Source: Alphaproteobacteria bacterium
Lineage (GTDB): Bacteria > Pseudomonadota > Alphaproteobacteria > UBA8366
Length of the DNA stretch: 64,000 bases
NCBI GenBank assembly: GCA_021774335.1
Contig: JAJFJD010000016.1
Coordinates: forward strand, 49,766 to 113,765
Direction of reading: 5' to 3'
The first letter of the stretch is position 1; every line of letters begins with the position of its first letter. Made by a program: the position numbers and the translations under genes. The notes under the pieces were generated by a model that was not told the origin of the DNA, did not search any database, and was given only the letters and a program-made list of their open reading frames with translations. Shown piece by piece: positions 62,273 through 64,000 of this stretch.

Positions 62273-63439
62273 ATGAATATTTGCATAGTGGCCAAGTATT
62301 ACTTCGTCGAGCGAATCGGCGGAGCGGAGGTACAGGCGTGGCTGCTGGCCTGCGAACTCGCGGCTCGCGGCCATCAGGTATCCTATGTTTGCGAAAGCCT
62401 GGGCGGCCGTGAGGGGACGACGGAAACCATCGACGGAGTCCACGTTCATTGGCTGAAGAATCGGCGCTACTTCCCCATTCTCGGCATGCCCCATTATGCC
62501 CGTGCGTTGCGCCGCATCCGGCCGGAGGTCGTGCTGCACCGATACACATCCGGCTACGAGGCAGCCCTTGGGCGTTACTGCAAGCGGCACGGTGCCAAAT
62601 TCGTCTGGATCTGCACCGACGACGCATCGCCCGTCCGGCGCTATTTTCACAAGCGCCACAGCGCCGGCCTCCTCCGCAAACGCCGGTCGCCGCTCGCCCG
62701 ACTGGTTCTTTGGGCGCATGCAAAAGCGTTGGACATGTCGCGCGAATACGGGATGCAGTTCGTAACGCATCCTTGCGTGCAAAACGCGGCGCAAAAAGCA
62801 CTCTTCAAAGAGCATTTCGGCCGGACCGCTTTCAACTTTCCATCCGGCCACAAAATTCCGGACACCCTTCCATCCAAACCCGATACCCCGCCAATCGTCC
62901 TGTGGGTTGCCGGGTTCGGTGCCGGAAAACGCCCGGAACTCTTCGCGCAACTGGCCAAACTATGCTCCGGGCTCGGCGCTTGTTTCGTGATGGTCTCCAA
63001 ACGATTCGGCCGCGATACGCACATCTCCCCGGAGGACATATACGCAACCGCCGGCGAAGGCGCTGCGTTCGAATGGCATATCGATCTCCCTCTCAAGGAA
63101 ACATTGGCATGGTTCGACCGAGCTTCGGTCTTCGTCAACACCTCGGTCTCCGAAAATGAAGGATTTCCCAATACATTCGTCCAGGCATGGTCGCGCGGCG
63201 TTCCAATCGTATCGCTGGATGTGAATCCGGACGGCATTCTTGACCGCGAAGGGCTTGGTGATCGGACTGGATCGCTGGAAGGTGCACGCGACGCCATCGA
63301 GAAATACCTGACCGGTCCGAACCTCGCGGCAACACGCCAGCATTTGCAGGATTACGCCCGCGCTCATTTCAGCATCGCCGGCGTCGCCGATCATCTACTC
63401 GACATCCTTGACCGGAAACCGGACTCACTCCGCGACTGA
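62273..63439 (+). CDS. Glycosyltransferase family 4 (D)
   Basis: A 388-aa retaining GT-B glycosyltransferase. MNICIVAKYYFVERIGGAEV with WLLACELAARGHQVSYVCE is the N-terminal acceptor domain. TSVSENEGFPNTFVQAWSRG is the donor-binding motif; Gln-Ala replaces the usual Glu-Ala at its end, so the second EX7E Glu is missing. The start ATG 62273 gives a proper first strand. It is divergent from the flippase. The stop overlaps the convergent gene at the right edge by 15 bp. Confidence 0.88.
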   Translation: MNICIVAKYYFVERIGGAEVQAWLLACELAARGHQVSYVCESLGGREGTTETIDGVHVHWLKNRRYFPILGMPHYARALRRIRPEVVLHRYTSGYEAALGRYCKRHGAKFVWICTDDASPVRRYFHKRHSAGLLRKRRSPLARLVLWAHAKALDMSREYGMQFVTHPCVQNAAQKALFKEHFGRTAFNFPSGHKIPDTLPSKPDTPPIVLWVAGFGAGKRPELFAQLAKLCSGLGACFVMVSKRFGRDTHISPEDIYATAGEGAAFEWHIDLPLKETLAWFDRASVFVNTSVSENEGFPNTFVQAWSRGVPIVSLDVNPDGILDREGLGDRTGSLEGARDAIEKYLTGPNLAATRQHLQDYARAHFSIAGVADHLLDILDRKPDSLRD

Positions 63440-64000
63440 GATTGTCGTGGCGATGATTCTCGGCGCGGCTTCCCGCGCGAAGACCTGATGCAGGAACACC
63501 TCGCCCTTCTTTCGCTTGTGCAAGCGCCATTGCGCGTTTACCGCCGAAGCACCGGCCGGCTGCCCACCGACGAGAATACGCAGCCCATTCCTCAGCGTGA
63601 ATGCATAGTCGACCGGAGTTCGCCCGTCGGCGGGAACGATGTCTTCGGTTGTCGGCATTGGCTTGCCTTCCGGCGTGATTCGACCGCGAACGCGACGGAG
63701 GCCCTTCCGGACCGGCAGCAATCGTTCGTAGGTGGCATCGCGGATTAGATCGGCCGGAATCCTGCCCGGACCGAGAAAAAACTTGCCGCTTCCCTGTGGG
63801 ACCTCCCAAACGATGCGCACCCCAGATGCAGTGGGTTCATAGCGGGCAGCATAGGAAGACGCACGATGCCGCAGGACTTCGGTCCATCCAAGCCGGTCCG
63901 ATCGGTACCACAGGCTCGCATTCGGCCGATTCCGGAACAGGCCGTCTTTCAATCCTTTGACGACAGCGTATCGTCCCTTTCTTACGACCGATTTCGCTTT
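63425..64000 (-). CDS. Unrecognised protein, 5' end outside window
   Basis: An open frame of 192 codons without a stop up to the right edge, so the start is either beyond it or the TTG at 63952. The visible part is basic and contains NASLWYRSDRLGWTEVLRHR, WEVPQGSGKFFLGPGRIPAD and TPVDYAFTLRNGLRILVGGQ. It shows a few Gly-rich turns and beta-like alternation but no known motif. Position at the end of the polysaccharide locus suggests a related role, but no function is claimed. Confidence 0.6.
   Translation of the reverse strand, partial: KAKSVVRKGRYAVVKGLKDGLFRNRPNASLWYRSDRLGWTEVLRHRASSYAARYEPTASGVRIVWEVPQGSGKFFLGPGRIPADLIRDATYERLLPVRKGLRRVRGRITPEGKPMPTTEDIVPADGRTPVDYAFTLRNGLRILVGGQPAGASAVNAQWRLHKRKKGEVFLHQVFAREAAPRIIATTISVAE

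Noticed and set aside
1..64000. CRISPR arrays, insertion sequences or prophage genes
   Set aside because: No spaced direct repeats, transposase motifs or phage structural genes were seen.

Overview
The window looks like a chromosomal segment of a GC-rich alphaproteobacterium. The gene orders dgt-argS-SPOR-nagZ-scpA-scpB-tatABC-serS-surE and pcm-tolC-popZ-valS are typical of that class, and the exosortase locus suggests Rhodospirillales or a relative. The genus cannot be fixed from the sequence alone. There are no insertion sequences, phage genes, rRNA genes or CRISPR arrays. One tRNA, tRNA-Cys(GCA), is present.

1-11241: a compact minus-strand housekeeping block. It runs from dgt (dNTP hydrolysis) through argS, a SPOR cell-envelope protein, nagZ (peptidoglycan recycling), scpA/scpB (chromosome condensation), tatABC (folded-protein export) and serS to a truncated surE. 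An ABC-transporter ATPase without its own permease sits between scpB and tatA behind its own promoter and palindrome.

11314-17160: a plus-strand block with erpA, a flavin-dependent tryptophan-halogenase-like gene, xth, and a single-module adenylation-carrier-thioesterase enzyme. The halogenase separates erpA from xth, which suggests an insertion into a core neighbourhood.

17114-29424: an accessory metabolic region. It holds a 2-hydroxyacid dehydrogenase, a family III CoA-transferase, a DUF924 protein, an SDR, an alpha/beta hydrolase, two paralogous luciferase-like oxidoreductases, a PrpF-type isomerase beside a LysR protein that lacks its DNA-binding domain, a universal stress protein with an alanine/glycine symporter, a cysteine-rich lipoprotein and an enoyl-CoA hydratase. 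29481-38789: ilvD, a zincin-like membrane protein with a truncated lipoprotein paralogue, valS, popZ, tolC and pcm.

38925-64000: tRNA-Cys and a VanZ-family gene, then a large exopolysaccharide/exosortase locus. It contains a VPLPA-CTERM-like secreted protein, a PrsT-type TPR lipoprotein, an acidic Pro-rich membrane protein of unknown role, a WecA/MraY-type initiating transferase, and an exosortase fused to an EpsI domain. These are followed by a methyltransferase, an MBOAT/SGNH acylation pair, a PaaK/CapK-type adenylate-forming enzyme, an asparagine-synthetase-like protein, a Wzy-type polymerase/ligase, four glycosyltransferases and a Wzx-type flippase. Together they suggest assembly, modification and export of a lipid-linked repeat-unit polysaccharide, coupled to exosortase processing of at least one locally encoded protein. 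A near-identical 14-bp motif lies about 110 bp upstream of both the sorted protein and prsT, which suggests co-regulation.
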